From positions 930,001 through 994,000 of the forward strand of contig NZ_CP014232.1 of the NCBI RefSeq assembly GCF_001553935.1: a stretch of 64,000 nucleotides of DNA, in the 5' to 3' direction. Below, piece by piece: positions 8,988-21,258 of the stretch. A model generated the notes under the pieces. It ran no database searches. It had not been told where the DNA came from and saw nothing but the letters and a program-made list of their open reading frames with translations. Position numbers and translations under genes: made by a program. Origin of the DNA: Actinomyces oris (GTDB taxonomy: Bacteria; Actinomycetota; Actinomycetes; Actinomycetales; Actinomycetaceae). The number at the start of each line of letters is the position of its first letter. The first letter of the stretch is position 1.

Positions 8988-9788
8988 ATGGGCGATAGCA
9001 ATCCTCTTCAGTCACTTCGGGCGCCGATCACGGTAGTCCTCAGTATTTTTATCGTATTCGCCGTCACCAACTTACATGAGGCTGACGCCGACCCCAATAG
9101 GACAAACTTTAAGTTCTATGTTTTCTCCATCATTTTCTGGGCGCTATGCATCAGCGTCGCAGCCTGGAAATCTCCACAAGCTCAAGCAGCCTCAAGCATG
9201 ACATTTACATTGACGGCTTTCCTAGCAACTAAACTGCAATCAGAACTCGCTTTAACGGCCTTCGAAGCAAGACGGATGCAACGAGAATCTGGATTTACTC
9301 CCGACATCGAGTACGGCGATTTCGGTTCGATCGGACCAACATTGTGGACTCTTTCTAGGATTATGTGCGGGGCAACATTTGCCACCGCTTGGACCTTATC
9401 CCATCACGCCGATCGAACCCCAGACGAGATCGACAGCATCTTCCACCTCGATAGAATCATCGGCGCCACACTGGCCTGCATCTTCCCACTCATAGGGATA
9501 ATAGCTTCTAGCTCCTACTACTCAGGCGCCCACACAATCAATGCGGGAACTGTGATATTAATGTTCCTCTCGGGCTTCTCCCTGACTGCGCTCGCAGTCA
9601 TCTCACCCATAGGCCCAGCCGCCTTCCTGGCAATCACACTGACATGGATTCACATCACACACAGCTCGGAGCAAAATCGAGATGTCAGCGTTGAAGTAAT
9701 CTCTTTCCCGCTGATCGCGATAGCGGCTACCGTCGGCCTCTTCACCATGTACAGCCTCAGAAATCCATGGTCACGCAAGTCGAGCTGA
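8988..9788 (+). CDS. Multi-TM membrane protein, second paralog family, member 1
   Basis: Unrecognised 266-residue hydrophobic protein. It begins MGDSNPLQSLRAPITVVLS and has several predicted TM helices (about 15-32, 45-60, 110-130, 165-185, 190-212, 245-258), with the motif WKSPQAQAASSMTFTLTAFL after the second. The same layout occurs at 9895 (YNSPQAQGATSAVFTVAALV) and 12006 (WNHPPSLATSGAMLLTVSIL). ATG 8988 is preferred over GTG 8865 because it matches the paralogs' N-termini. Its base composition is visibly less GC-rich than the flanking genes. Confidence 0.7.
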   Translation: MGDSNPLQSLRAPITVVLSIFIVFAVTNLHEADADPNRTNFKFYVFSIIFWALCISVAAWKSPQAQAASSMTFTLTAFLATKLQSELALTAFEARRMQRESGFTPDIEYGDFGSIGPTLWTLSRIMCGATFATAWTLSHHADRTPDEIDSIFHLDRIIGATLACIFPLIGIIASSSYYSGAHTINAGTVILMFLSGFSLTALAVISPIGPAAFLAITLTWIHITHSSEQNRDVSVEVISFPLIAIAATVGLFTMYSLRNPWSRKSS

Positions 9789-9894
9789 GTCGCAGATCCT
9801 CACACTCGCCAGGCCATAAGGGCGCGGCGAGCAGTGAGGAATCTTTCAGACAGCACGCCAACCTCTCAAACTCTAGGAAGAGCAGCATCGCCAC

Positions 9895-10698
9895 ATGAAT
9901 GAGATCCAACCGTTCCGGCCACTGCAGGCGCCGGTCGCAGTTGCGCTCAGCGCCTTCGCCATCATCGCACTCACGGAACTGCATAGCCTCGACCCCGACT
10001 CCACATCATTTTCAATCGACTCATTCAACGCATTGTCCGCCGTTGTTTTCTGGATAGTCTCCGCAGGGGTGGTCACCTACAATTCCCCGCAAGCACAAGG
10101 GGCGACAAGCGCAGTATTCACTGTCGCCGCCCTCGTGGGTGAGATCATGCCAGCAGACAGTGAACATAGACGGAGCACCCTCTCGGAGATCTCTCCCATC
10201 CTGTGGATCCTGGCTGGAATCATGTGCGGATCGGCCGCGGCAACATGCACCACCATCAGCCGCACGAGCAAGCATCACTCAACTCTCAGCATCACGGACC
10301 AGCTCCTTGGGAGAATCGCGGTCGCAGTACTTGCCAGCCTCCTGGCGTCCGCACCACTCGTGAGCACCTCACCCTCTCGCTTATGGGCGACACCCGGACA
10401 GACCAGCATGTCTATTATCACATTCCTCTGCGGTTTCGCAATGACCTCGCTTGCCGGCATGGTGCCCTTCATCTCGTGGATCTATCTGGCTATCACCCTC
10501 GGCCGCTACTACACCTTCGACAACGCAGAGGCGGCGGGTACCTACCTGGCCGACATTCTCCCCATCCCACTTCTCGCCATCTCCGCCACAGCCGGGCTGC
10601 TCACCATGTACCACTACAAGAAGCCACGACCGATCACGTCGAGCCAAGCCACAGGCTCTCAGATCTCCCCACAGGGAAAGGACACCCATGAAGAATGA
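9895..10698 (+). CDS. Multi-TM membrane protein, second paralog family, member 2
   Basis: A 267-residue paralog of the 8988 gene, starting MNEIQPFRPLQAPVAVALS. It shares the SPQAQ motif after TM2, ISPILWILAGIMCGSAAAT (compare IGPTLWTLSRIMCGATFAT), and a final helix PLLAISATAGLLTMYHYKK (compare PLIAIAATVGLFTMYSLRN). The stop overlaps the start of the mini-ORF at 10688. Function unknown. Confidence 0.72.
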   Translation: MNEIQPFRPLQAPVAVALSAFAIIALTELHSLDPDSTSFSIDSFNALSAVVFWIVSAGVVTYNSPQAQGATSAVFTVAALVGEIMPADSEHRRSTLSEISPILWILAGIMCGSAAATCTTISRTSKHHSTLSITDQLLGRIAVAVLASLLASAPLVSTSPSRLWATPGQTSMSIITFLCGFAMTSLAGMVPFISWIYLAITLGRYYTFDNAEAAGTYLADILPIPLLAISATAGLLTMYHYKKPRPITSSQATGSQISPQGKDTHEE

Positions 10699-10807
10699 CA
10701 TCTCTTTTCAGCATCTACGCACCACACATGAAGCCGAGGATTCCGCCACCGGGGCCGACAACGCCGGCGTCGACGGCCCGGGCCGCGCAAAAATGCCCCA
10801 CCGGTGA
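10688..10807 (+). pseudogene. Internally deleted member of the second membrane-protein family
   Basis: A 39-residue ORF whose ATG overlaps the upstream stop, with GGAAAGG before it. Its first 11 residues (MKNDISFQHLR) match the family N-terminus (compare MKSNESLQQVR at 12006), and the following HEAEDSATG matches the C-terminus of the 12006 protein (HEAEESDTS). The DNA at 10728-10760 is also close to 12701-12735. All TM segments are missing, so an internal deletion joined the two ends. The last residues come from a GGGGACA-repeat fragment. Whether it is translated is unknown. Confidence 0.6.
10752..10802. repeat. GGGGACA repeat, fragment
   Basis: GGCGTCGACGGCCCGGGCCG followed by CGCAAAAATGCCCCACCG corresponds to the 3' half of the repeat (GGCGTCGAACGCCCCCGACC, then GCAGAAATGTCCCCGACG). 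It ends the deleted mini-gene. Confidence 0.5.
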
Positions 10808-10849
10808 GGCCTACACAGTTTTAACCGAGGCGCCGTCTACCATCGAAAC

Positions 10850-11605
10850 ATGCCGACTGACATCAGCCCGGACGCTCGGCTGCGGGCGTGGGAGCGGGCC
10901 GCGGAGTGGCCGCTGGCCGGCGCCGCCGTCGTCTTCCTGGGCGCCTACGCCTGGGAGGTACTCACCAACGCACAGGGCGGCGCCAAGGAGACGGCCGAGT
11001 TCGTGATCGGCGCCGTGTGGGCACTGTTCGGCCTCGACTATCTTGTCCGCCTGGTCCTGGCGCCGAGCCGGGGCCGCTGGTTCCTCCGCCACCTGCCCGA
11101 CCTGGCGATCATTGTCCTGCCGATCCTGCGGCCGCTTAGGCTCCTGCGCCTGGTGACGCTCGTGAGCATCATGCAGCGCAGCGCCGGCACCGCGCTGCGG
11201 GGGCGCATCACCCTGTATACGGCCGGCAGCGCCGCCCTGCTCATCTTCACCTCGGCACTGGCCGTGCTGGATGCGGAGCGTCATGAGCCGGGCTCCTCGA
11301 TCCAGTCCTTCGGCCAGGCCCTGTGGTGGGCGCTGACGACGATCACCACCGTCGGCTACGGCGACACCTTCCCGCTCTCCACGCAGGGTCGTTTCATCGC
11401 GGCGCTGCTCATGATCGGTGGGGTGGCACTCGCCGGCGTCGTCACGGCGACCCTGGCCTCGTGGATCGTCTCGCTGGTCGAGGAGGAGAACGCCGAGCAG
11501 GAGGCCGCCACGCAGGCGCAGGTGGCAGCCCTGCAGCAGCAGGTCAGCGAGCTGAGTGAGCGTATCGACCGTCTTCTGGCGGAACGCGACTCGGACCGTG
11601 GATAG
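10850..11605 (+). CDS. Voltage-gated-type potassium channel
   Basis: A 251-residue inner-membrane ion channel. The selectivity filter TTVGYGD lies at 166-172 between the last two TM helices. An S4-like segment with Arg about every third residue (LRPLRLLRLVTLVSIMQR, 93-110) suggests voltage sensing. The C-terminal ~45 residues (EEENAEQEAATQAQVAALQQ onward) are a heptad-patterned coiled coil suited to tetramer assembly. The length and S1-S6 layout match bacterial Kv-type channels. It sits between members of the membrane-protein family without a clear operon link. Confidence 0.9.
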   Translation: MPTDISPDARLRAWERAAEWPLAGAAVVFLGAYAWEVLTNAQGGAKETAEFVIGAVWALFGLDYLVRLVLAPSRGRWFLRHLPDLAIIVLPILRPLRLLRLVTLVSIMQRSAGTALRGRITLYTAGSAALLIFTSALAVLDAERHEPGSSIQSFGQALWWALTTITTVGYGDTFPLSTQGRFIAALLMIGGVALAGVVTATLASWIVSLVEEENAEQEAATQAQVAALQQQVSELSERIDRLLAERDSDRG

Positions 11606-11619
11606 CAGTCGACACTTCC

Positions 11620-11632
11620 GGTCCGACGTCGG
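11620..11632. promoter_or_regulatory. 13-mer GGTCCGACGTCGG, copy 2
   Basis: Identical to 1168-1180 and 37758-37770. It lies 15 bases after the K+ channel stop. Confidence 0.35.
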
Positions 11633-11739
11633 TCTATCTCCTCGAGTCGGTGTCCAACCCGCTGAAAGGCCATAACCATCACCCTGGACGGTTTACGCTA
11701 CTCATCGAGGAACCGACCGCGCCTGCACTGACGGCGGTA

Positions 11740-11960
11740 CCTTGCAGACTGGACACATCCTCCGCAGCCGTCTGAGAAGAACGGCATCGCCATACGAACA
11801 ACGAGGAAAAGCGCTCCACGCACTTCGCATACCAGCAGCCATCGTGGGCACTGTCATCACAGCCACCGTCTGACTCCTCACCGCATTCAGCCACAAGAAA
11901 CTCAGGTCTGTCACACAGAAATTCCCCGAAGAACGCGAGCACATTCATGGCTCAGGCGCC
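11740..11960 (+). pseudogene. Possible decayed 3' end of a second-family membrane protein
   Basis: In one frame the region reads IPAAIVGTVITATV, a stop, then LLTAFSHKKLRS. This matches the family's last helix (PLLAISATAGLLTMYHYKK) at its spacing, with an in-frame TGA at 11871-11873. Upstream the similarity is too weak to follow. The 11606-12005 gap holds no intact gene. Confidence 0.4.
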
Positions 11961-12005
11961 ACCGCACCGTCAACCACACCTCGAGGTAACGACGAAAGGA
12001 GATTC

Positions 12006-12758
12006 ATGAAGAGCAACGAGTCACTTCAACAGGTGCGACCCCCATTCGCTATGGCGCTCACAGCAGTTTTCGCGTCGCTACTCGCCTCCACGACAAGCGC
12101 GGATCACCCCGGAAACCCATTGATCCTCATCCCTCTTCTGATGCTTCTCCCATGGGTCACCTGGAATCACCCACCCAGCCTGGCAACCTCTGGGGCGATG
12201 CTGTTGACAGTGAGCATCCTGGCACCCTATAGCAGCGACGGGCCGAGCGACCTTTATCTCGCTTACAGGACTCTATGGTTCTTCGCCGGCCTGCTCCTGG
12301 GAGCGGCGCTCGCTCTCATTATGGGAGAGCGCATACGCTCGTGGCACCCGCGCATACGTGGGTGGCGATACACTCTCCATCCTGCACGGATCGCCGCAGC
12401 CGCAACCGGAATCATCGTCGTTCTCGCCCTCTTTAAACCATCACCCCAGTCATCGCAGATCGAACAGACTCAGGCAGCCACGAACAACGACACAGTAATA
12501 TTTTGGCTCGCAGCCGGCCTGTTCATCACTTTACTGGCGTCCATCTCCCCCACAGCGACCATGATCTGCTTGATCGCCTTCATCTCCATCCACGGTGTCA
12601 CTACCCATGCACCTTTTCCGAACGCAAGCGCCGTCTTCGTTCTCATTCTCTTCACGCCAGCGATCATCGGCCCCCTATTCCTTCCTCGGGACCTCACCGC
12701 GCATGAGGCCGAGGAATCCGACACCAGCTCCGAGACCTCACCAAAGGAGGCATCGTGA
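12006..12758 (+). CDS. Multi-TM membrane protein, second paralog family, member 3
   Basis: A 250-residue diverged member starting at ATG 12006, seven bases after AAAGGAG. It begins MKSNESLQQVRPPFAMALTA, has about six hydrophobic segments, the WNHPPSLATSGAMLL motif corresponding to the family's SPQAQ motif, and ends in an acidic Ser/Thr tail (HEAEESDTSSETSPKEAS). Function unknown. Confidence 0.68.
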   Translation: MKSNESLQQVRPPFAMALTAVFASLLASTTSADHPGNPLILIPLLMLLPWVTWNHPPSLATSGAMLLTVSILAPYSSDGPSDLYLAYRTLWFFAGLLLGAALALIMGERIRSWHPRIRGWRYTLHPARIAAAATGIIVVLALFKPSPQSSQIEQTQAATNNDTVIFWLAAGLFITLLASISPTATMICLIAFISIHGVTTHAPFPNASAVFVLILFTPAIIGPLFLPRDLTAHEAEESDTSSETSPKEAS

Positions 12759-12788
12759 ACTTCAGATCGGACGCCTAGTCCGCAGGCA

Positions 12789-12857
12789 CCGAGCCGGGCA
12801 CGTCTCGCGCAGCCCGACCGTAGAACGGTCGCCTCACGCGAAAAGTGCCCGGCTCGG
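12789..12857. terminator. Nested hairpin between convergent genes
   Basis: Perfect 13-base arms CCGAGCCGGGCAC (12789-12801) and GTGCCCGGCTCGG (12845-12857) enclose a second hairpin GACCGT-AGA-ACGGTC (12816-12830). It lies between the end of the 12006 gene and the end of asd, so it could stop transcription from both sides. There is only a short A/T stretch beside the stem. Confidence 0.5.
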
Positions 12858-12874
12858 CGAAAGAGAGGACCCAG

Positions 12875-15453
<2,579 letters not shown>

Positions 15454-15585
15454 GTGGCGCTCCTCGGGTCCTGGAATCAGTGCGTGTCTAGCATCAGGTG
15501 CTCCGCGCCGGTGCGGGCGTCCTGGCAGGGGCTTCCGGGGATGGAGCCGTCGCAGCGCGGCGCCCACGACGACGTGGCTGGGGCA

Positions 15586-15591
15586 ATCATA
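15586..15591 (-). promoter_or_regulatory. Possible -10 box for lysC-asd
   Basis: On the minus strand TATGAT lies 17 bases downstream of TGTGCA, a weak -35, and about 130 bases before the lysC start. The 15454-15787 gap otherwise holds only the palindromic repeat. Confidence 0.3.
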
Positions 15592-15686
15592 CGGCGTGCC
15601 GTGTTGCCTGCACATCACGCGGCACGCAGCGCCCAGTCCACGGACCGCCGCGCTGCCCCACACCCCACGACTCACACCCCGCGACT

Positions 15687-15754
15687 CACACTTCGACAGA
15701 ATCTTCAAAATCGACCCGGAGCCGCGTCGTTTCTGAAGTTTTGGTCGAAGTGTG
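15687..15754. repeat. Palindromic repeat family, copy 1 (inverted orientation)
   Basis: A 68-base near-perfect palindrome: CACACTTCGACAGAATCTTC at the left and its complement GAAGTTTTGGTCGAAGTGTG at the right, with loop CCGGAGCCGCG. The loop is the reverse complement of the loop in copies 2 and 3 (CGCGGCTCCGG), so this copy lies the other way round. It sits between recR and lysC. Confidence 0.75.
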
Positions 15755-15787
15755 CCGGGCCTGGCCCTCCCGCCCTGACCGGGGCGG

Positions 15788-16396
15788 TCAGTCCTCGACG
15801 CGGCGTCGGCCCTCGAAGGCCCGCCCGAGGGTGACCTCGTCGGCGTACTCCAGGTCGGCGCCCACGGGCAGGCCGGAGGCGAGCCGGGAGACGGGCACGG
15901 CCATGGTGCGCAGCATGCGTGTGAGGTAGGCGGCGGTCGCCTCGCCGACGACGTCGGGGTCGGTGGCCAGGATGACCTCCTCGACCTCGCCGTCCCCCAG
16001 ACGGCTGAAGAGCTCGCGCACGCGCAGGTCGTCGGGGCCGACGCCGTTGATGGGGTCGATGGCGCCGCCGAGCACGTGGTAAAGCCCCCGGTACTCGCGG
16101 GTGCGCTCGATGGCGACGACGTCCTTGGGCTCCTCGACGACGCAGATGACGCGCTGGTCGCGGCGGGGGTCGCGGCAGATGGCGCACTGGGGGGCCTCGG
16201 CGATGTTGCCGCAGGTCTCGCAGAAACGGACCTTGGCCTTGACGGCGCGCAGGGCCTCGATGAGGCGCTCGACGGCGGCCGCGTCGGCGGCAAGCACGTG
16301 GAAGGCCATGCGCTGGGCGGACTTGGGGCCGATACCGGGCAGCTCGCCGAACTCGTCGATGAGGTCCTGGACGGCGCCTTCGTAGACGGCGGGCAT
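15788..16396 (-). CDS. recR: Recombination mediator protein RecR
   Basis: Works with RecF and RecO to load RecA at gaps. The 202-residue protein has an N-terminal helix-hairpin-helix ([18 protein letters not shown]), a four-cysteine zinc finger ([18 protein letters not shown]) and a Toprim domain ([19 protein letters not shown]). The start ATG is one base past the dnaX stop, giving the usual dnaX-recR operon. Confidence 0.96.
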   Translation of the reverse strand: MPAVYEGAVQDLIDEFGELPGIGPKSAQRMAFHVLAADAAAVERLIEALRAVKAKVRFCETCGNIAEAPQCAICRDPRRDQRVICVVEEPKDVVAIERTREYRGLYHVLGGAIDPINGVGPDDLRVRELFSRLGDGEVEEVILATDPDVVGEATAAYLTRMLRTMAVPVSRLASGLPVGADLEYADEVTLGRAFEGRRRVED

Positions 16397-16397
16397 G

Positions 16398-19300
16398 TCA
16401 GCGTCCTTCCTGAGTCACGGTGACCTCTTCGATGATCTGGGCGCCGAGGATCCGTTTGACGACCTCGAGCCCGACGACGCCGGCGTCCTCGGCGTCGGGG
16501 TCGTCCTCACTGGGGGTGTCGTCGGCCAGGGAGTCGGTGTCGGCCTCCTGGGCGGCGGCGCGGGCGGCGGCCATGGCGGCGGCCAGTCGCGAGCCGGCGA
16601 TACCCGACGGCGCCCAGGTGGACTCGTCCTCGGGTGGGGCGCTCGAGGCGCTGGGCTCCTCGGGAGGCGGGCCCGGGCTGAAGGGGCTCGACGCCGTCCC
16701 CTCCCAGGTGACGGGGGCCAGGCCGGGGGATCCGGCAGTGGTCTCCGAGGAGCCGGGGGCGCGTGGTGCGCTGCCGGCTCCGGGCGCCTGCGGGGACGGG
16801 GAGGAGGGCGTCTGCTGGAAGGACTGGGGGGCCGCCGGAGCGGACGCGGCCCCGCCGGGAATCTCCGGCAGGGCGCGCAGACGGTGGACGGTGGCCAGGG
16901 GCGCCTCGTCGGGCGCCTGCGCGGCGGGGGCGGAGCGGGACTGGGCGGGTGAGGCTGAGGCCGCCGGGGCCGAGGTGGGGGCCGGAGCGGACTGGGGGTC
17001 GGTGGGGGCGGGGGACGCAGGCAATCCTGAGCCTGCGCCTGAGGAGGGCCCGGGCGGCGGGGACGAGGGCGCGGAGGCGGATGCCGACTGGGCGGGCACG
17101 GTTCCGCCGCCGGGGACGGCGACCGGGCCCCAGCCGTCGTCCAGGTCGGCACCGCCCGCGGCGGCGGCGGGCGCGGAGACCGGGGCCGGGGCCGACCCGC
17201 CGCCGGGGATGGCGACGGGCCCCCAACCGTCGTCGGGATCGGTGGGGTTCGCGTGAGCGGGGGATGCCGGCGACGCCATGGGAGCAGCGGCGGGCGCCGG
17301 GGACTTGGAGGCGGTCGAGGATGCTGGGGAGACCGCCTGGAACTCGGTGGGGGCGGCGGGATCGACGCCGACCTGGGCCGGCTGCAACTCGGGCGAGGTC
17401 GCGGCCTCCTGGGCGACGACGGCCGGGGCTGGAGCGGCGGAGTACCCAGCAGAGCCGCTGGGCTCATCAACACTGAGAGCCCCACTGACGTACCCGAAGT
17501 CCTCGGCGTAGGGATCGGCACCCCAGTCGTCCTCGGGCGGGGGCGCGGGGATCGGGGAGCCGTCGTCCCAGGTGGTGGAGACGGGCCGGTGCGCGCCGGG
17601 GCGGTCGGCCGGCTCGACGTCGGTTGGCCGCGAAGGTGCTGCAGCGGGCGACTGCGCGGCCGGGCCCTGGGCGGGGCGGCCGGCGTCATGGACAGCGCTA
17701 CTGGGGTCGTGGGTGGCAAGCGCCTGGGGGTCGGGAGCGGATGCGGCGACCGGCTCACCGGTGGAGCTGCGCGGCACCGCACCTGCCGCGCCGGAGCTGT
17801 CAGCGCCACTGCCGACGACCGGAGCCGCCACGTCGGCTTCGGCCGGGCCTTGGCCGCCGGAATGCGTCCCGGCGCCGTTGACGTCCTGCGCCACGCTGCT
17901 GGCGGCCGAGCCCGCCGAGTCGAAAGCGCCGGCCTGTGGTCCCGGTCCGCTCGGGCCTGCGCCCGGGGCGCCGCCACCGTCGAAGCCCTGCGGCCCGCCG
18001 TGACCGGCGTCGTGGCCGACGGCGGAGCTGACGCTGGGGCCGGGGTTGTGCGCCGCCTCCGCTCCGGAGGGGGCAGCGCCGGGGCCACCCATGCCTTGCG
18101 GTCCACGCGGGCCGCCTGAGCCGCCCGGGCCGCCAGGGCCTCCGGAACCGCCCGGCCCGTCGTCGCCGGCAACGATGGCATGCACCTCGAGACGCAGGCC
18201 GAGGGCCTGGTGGAGGGCCGCGGAGAAGATGGGGCCGTGTCCGCCGTTCTCGAAGGCGCCCACGAGGCCGGGGGCGGCGAACAGGAGCGTGAAGACGCCC
18301 CCGGAGACGGTGCCCGGTCGGGAGTTGGGGCCGACCAGCGCCCAGGTGGCGCGCCGCGAGCGCTTGGCCGCCTCGAGGACTTCCTCCCAGCGGGTGCGGA
18401 TCATCTCCGCGTCAGCCGCCTCGCCCCCGCCCGAGCTGCCAGCAGCGGCGCCTCCCTGGGCGACGGGTGCTGAGGCCGCAGCAGAGGCTGCCCCCCAACC
18501 GGCGCCTGCCTGGGCAGCGGGTGCTGAGGGAGCGACGGGCGCGCTCGGGGCGGCTGGGGCGCTGGCCGGCTCGGCTGCGCGTGGCGGCTGCTCGACCGGT
18601 CGTGAGGCCGCCGCGGCCGAGGGTGCGGAGGGCCCCGGCGAGGCGACGGCGCCGTCAAGCGGGCCGTCCCAGCTGACGGCGGGGCCGGCCTGTGAGGCCG
18701 GTGCGGTCGACGTCGGGCCCACGGCGGGCGCTGAGGGCGCGGGAGGGGCCTCCCCCCAGCCGGCGTGGGACTGAGGCGCCTGAGGGGCGGTGGGCACCGC
18801 GCTCCCGACTCCCTCTGGTCCTCCAGCGTTCTCGGGCCGCTGGCCTCCACGCCGTCCGGCGGCCTCTGCGGAGGCCTGGCGGGCGATCCGGGCGGCCATC
18901 TCGCGTCCGGACCCGGCGGGCACGGCACCGGCGGTGCTGCCGGCCGCTCCCATGCCCGCGCCGGCGCCCGCACCACCGGGGGCGGGCGAGGCCATCGGTC
19001 CGGCGCTCCCGGCTGCTCCAGCCGGGCCTCCCACCGCAGCTGCGCCGACAGCACCCCCCGCTCTGGCGGCGCCGCCGGCGGGGATGAGCAGGCGGGCCAC
19101 GAGCAGCTCGAGCTGGAGGCGCGGGGAGGTGGCGCCAACCATGGCGGTCAGGGCCTGAGCGGTGGTGTCGGCGGCCCGCGAGAGGGCGGCGGCCCCCATG
19201 GTGCGGGCCTGAAGGTCCATGCGCTCGAGCTCGTCGACCGGCAGGGAGCCGAGCGCCGCGCCGGCCTCGGATCCGGCCAGGGCGATGACGAGCAGGTCGC

Positions 19301-20174
19301 GCAGCCGAGCCAGCAGATCCTCCACGAAGCGGCGCGGGTCGTGCCCGGAGGAGACGACCCGGTCCACCACCCGGAAGACGCCGGCGCCGTCGCCCGCCGC
19401 GATGGCGTCAACGCACTGGTCGAGCATGGTGGTGTCGGTGTAGCCCAGCAGGGCGACGGCCCGCTGGTAGTCGACGCCGCCGTCGTGAGCCCCACCGATG
19501 AGCTGGTCCATGACCGAGAGGGTGTCGCGCACAGAGCCGCCGCCGGCGCGCACCACGAGGGGGAAGACGCCAGGGCCGATCTCGACGCCCTCGGCCTGGC
19601 ACAGGTGGGCGAGGTAGCCCTCGAGGACGTCGGGCGGGACGAGACGGAAGGGGTAGTGGTGGGTGCGCGAGCGGATGGTGCCGATGACCTTCTCCGGCTC
19701 AGTGGTGGCGAAGATGAACTTCACGTGCGCCGGCGGCTCCTCGACGAGCTTGAGCAGCGCGTTGAAGCCCTGCGCGGTGACCATGTGGGCCTCGTCTAGG
19801 ATGAAGATCTTGTAGCGGTCGCGGGCCGGGGCGAAGGCGGCGCGCTCACGCAGGTCGCGGGCGTCGTCGACACCGTTGTGGCTGGCGGCGTCGATCTCGA
19901 CGACGTCGAGGCTGCCGGGGCCGCCGGTGGCGAGGTCCCGGCAGGAGGGGCAGGTGCCGCAGGGGGTGTCGGTGGGGGCCTGGGCGCAGTTGAGGCAGCG
20001 GGCCAGGATGCGCGCCGACGTCGTCTTGCCGCAGCCGCGCGGGCCGGAGAAGAGGTAGGCGTGGGTGACGCGGTCGGCCCGCAGCGCCGCCATGAGCGGA
20101 GCGGTGACATGGTCCTGCCCGATGACCTCCTGGAAGGTGTCGGGGCGGTAGCGGCGGTACAGAGCGGTGGTCAC
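16398..20174 (-). CDS. dnaX: DNA polymerase III gamma/tau subunit with giant low-complexity tail
   Basis: Clamp-loader ATPase. Walker A GPRGCGKT is at 44-51, zinc cysteines at C60/C72/C75/C78 or C63 nearby, Walker B in FILDEAHMV, sensor-1 [10 protein letters not shown], and the [12 protein letters not shown] motif follows. The start is GTG 20174 ([20 protein letters not shown]). At 1258 residues it is roughly twice the usual length. From about residue 375 it is mostly Ala, Pro, Gly and Ser, broken only by a short folded block ([20 protein letters not shown], about 590-660) that fits the tau oligomer or polymerase-binding domain. A repeated motif DDGWGPVA(I/V)PGGG occurs twice near 990-1030. 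Confidence 0.95.
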   Translation of the reverse strand: MTTALYRRYRPDTFQEVIGQDHVTAPLMAALRADRVTHAYLFSGPRGCGKTTSARILARCLNCAQAPTDTPCGTCPSCRDLATGGPGSLDVVEIDAASHNGVDDARDLRERAAFAPARDRYKIFILDEAHMVTAQGFNALLKLVEEPPAHVKFIFATTEPEKVIGTIRSRTHHYPFRLVPPDVLEGYLAHLCQAEGVEIGPGVFPLVVRAGGGSVRDTLSVMDQLIGGAHDGGVDYQRAVALLGYTDTTMLDQCVDAIAAGDGAGVFRVVDRVVSSGHDPRRFVEDLLARLRDLLVIALAGSEAGAALGSLPVDELERMDLQARTMGAAALSRAADTTAQALTAMVGATSPRLQLELLVARLLIPAGGAARAGGAVGAAAVGGPAGAAGSAGPMASPAPGGAGAGAGMGAAGSTAGAVPAGSGREMAARIARQASAEAAGRRGGQRPENAGGPEGVGSAVPTAPQAPQSHAGWGEAPPAPSAPAVGPTSTAPASQAGPAVSWDGPLDGAVASPGPSAPSAAAASRPVEQPPRAAEPASAPAAPSAPVAPSAPAAQAGAGWGAASAAASAPVAQGGAAAGSSGGGEAADAEMIRTRWEEVLEAAKRSRRATWALVGPNSRPGTVSGGVFTLLFAAPGLVGAFENGGHGPIFSAALHQALGLRLEVHAIVAGDDGPGGSGGPGGPGGSGGPRGPQGMGGPGAAPSGAEAAHNPGPSVSSAVGHDAGHGGPQGFDGGGAPGAGPSGPGPQAGAFDSAGSAASSVAQDVNGAGTHSGGQGPAEADVAAPVVGSGADSSGAAGAVPRSSTGEPVAASAPDPQALATHDPSSAVHDAGRPAQGPAAQSPAAAPSRPTDVEPADRPGAHRPVSTTWDDGSPIPAPPPEDDWGADPYAEDFGYVSGALSVDEPSGSAGYSAAPAPAVVAQEAATSPELQPAQVGVDPAAPTEFQAVSPASSTASKSPAPAAAPMASPASPAHANPTDPDDGWGPVAIPGGGSAPAPVSAPAAAAGGADLDDGWGPVAVPGGGTVPAQSASASAPSSPPPGPSSGAGSGLPASPAPTDPQSAPAPTSAPAASASPAQSRSAPAAQAPDEAPLATVHRLRALPEIPGGAASAPAAPQSFQQTPSSPSPQAPGAGSAPRAPGSSETTAGSPGLAPVTWEGTASSPFSPGPPPEEPSASSAPPEDESTWAPSGIAGSRLAAAMAAARAAAQEADTDSLADDTPSEDDPDAEDAGVVGLEVVKRILGAQIIEEVTVTQEGR

Positions 20175-20285
20175 GACCCGAGCCTAATCGGCCGGGCCGA
20201 CACCGTGCGAGGGACCGGGCGGGTCGGGTTCCGTCTGGCACGATGGGAGGGCCGGCGCGTCGCCGCCTGAAGGAACGGAGGAACC

Positions 20286-20792
20286 ATGACCATCACCGAG
20301 GCTCTTGTCTCCCGCAACGCCGCCTACTCCGCCGACGTCCTCTCCCGCGGTGGCCTGGCGGCCAAGGGCACGCAGAAGGTCGCGGTCGTGGCCTGCATGG
20401 ACTCGCGCGTGGACGTCTTCGCGGCGCTGGGACTCGCCCCGGGCGAGGCGCATGTCATCCGCAACGCCGGCGGCCTGGTCACCGAGGACACGATCCGCTC
20501 CCTGGCGATCAGCCAGCACCTGATGGGCACCGAGGAGATCCTCGTCATCCACCACACCGGCTGCGGCATGCTCTCCTTCACCGACGAGGAGCTGTGCTCC
20601 GTCCTGGAGGCTCAGACCGGCGCGCGGCCGACCTGGGCGCCGGGGGCCTTCACCGACCTGGCCGACAGCGTGCGCCAGTCGATCGCCCGCATCACGGCCT
20701 CGCCCTTCATCCCCCGCACCGACGCCGTGCGTGGCTTCGTCCTGGACCTGGCCACCGGCCGCCTGGCGGAGGTCGACGCCGCCCGAGCCTGA
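20286..20792 (+). CDS. Beta-class carbonic anhydrase
   Basis: Interconverts CO2 and bicarbonate. The 168-residue length and the zinc ligands fit the small beta-class enzymes similar to mycobacterial Rv1284: C37 in VVACMDSR (with D39 and R41 as the catalytic dyad), H90 and C93 in IHHTGCGM. ATG 20286 is preceded by GGAACGGAGG. Divergent from dnaX. Confidence 0.93.
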   Translation: MTITEALVSRNAAYSADVLSRGGLAAKGTQKVAVVACMDSRVDVFAALGLAPGEAHVIRNAGGLVTEDTIRSLAISQHLMGTEEILVIHHTGCGMLSFTDEELCSVLEAQTGARPTWAPGAFTDLADSVRQSIARITASPFIPRTDAVRGFVLDLATGRLAEVDAARA

Positions 20793-20815
20793 CCCTCCGC
20801 CGCCCGGGCACGTGA

Positions 20816-20902
20816 GGACCCCTCGCGCACCCGCCAGAGCCTGCTTACCCTTGCTACCTTCCGGTCCTGGGGGATTCGCTGGATGACGCCGCACGAGGGG
20901 CC
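20816..20902 (-). ncRNA. ffs: Signal recognition particle RNA (4.5S type)
   Basis: On the minus strand the universal SRP loop reads CAGGACCGGAAGGTAGCAAG, followed by GGTAAGCAGG. The ends pair (GGCCCCTCGTGCGGCGT with GCGGGTGCGCGAGGGGTCC), giving one long hairpin of about 87 nt with no Alu domain, as in most actinobacteria. It lies between carbonic anhydrase and tRNA-Ser. End positions are judged from the pairing. Confidence 0.93.
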
Positions 20903-21052
20903 GAGCGAGAGACTACCCGATCCGGCCCCCGGTTGCGAACCGTCCCGACCGGCTTTGCGTGACAGATCCCACCGCCCCGGGCTGGCCCCGGGGATGGACG
21001 GTCCGATATATTCCTTTCTCGTTGCACGTGGCTGTCGCCGCGTGGAGCGCCT

Positions 21053-21140
21053 GGAGGATTCGCCTAGTGGCCTATGGCGCACGCTTGGAAAGCGTGTTGG
21101 GTGCAAGCCCTCGGGGGTTCGAATCCCCCATCCTCCGCCA
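21053..21140 (+). tRNA. tRNA-Ser (anticodon GGA), CCA encoded
   Basis: The acceptor stem GGAGGAT pairs with ATCCTCC; GGTTCGAATCC is the T-loop, the anticodon loop is CTTGGAAAG, and a long variable arm (TTGGGTGCAAGCCCTC) marks a class II tRNA. CCA is encoded at 21138-21140. Confidence 0.97.
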
Positions 21141-21142
21141 CC

Positions 21143-21173
21143 ACCCCGGAATCCTTGTGATTCCGGGGTTTTT
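21143..21173 (+). terminator. Rho-independent terminator after tRNA-Ser
   Basis: ACCCCGGAAT and ATTCCGGGGT form a perfect 10-bp stem around CCTTGTG, followed by TTTTT. Confidence 0.9.
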
Positions 21174-21258
21174 CAGTCGCCCCTCCGCAGCCCGCAGCAG
21201 GCACCTGGTCAGGCCTCTCCCCATCGACGCCACCTCCCGCCCCTGCCACGATGGCCCC

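Noticed and set aside
10695..11006. 103-residue ORF before the K+ channel
   Set aside because: Overlaps the channel gene in another frame and has a shadow-type composition; the channel's ATG 10850 is well supported.
20816..20902. SRP RNA on the plus strand
   Set aside because: The conserved loop CAGGACCGGAAGG reads on the minus strand only.
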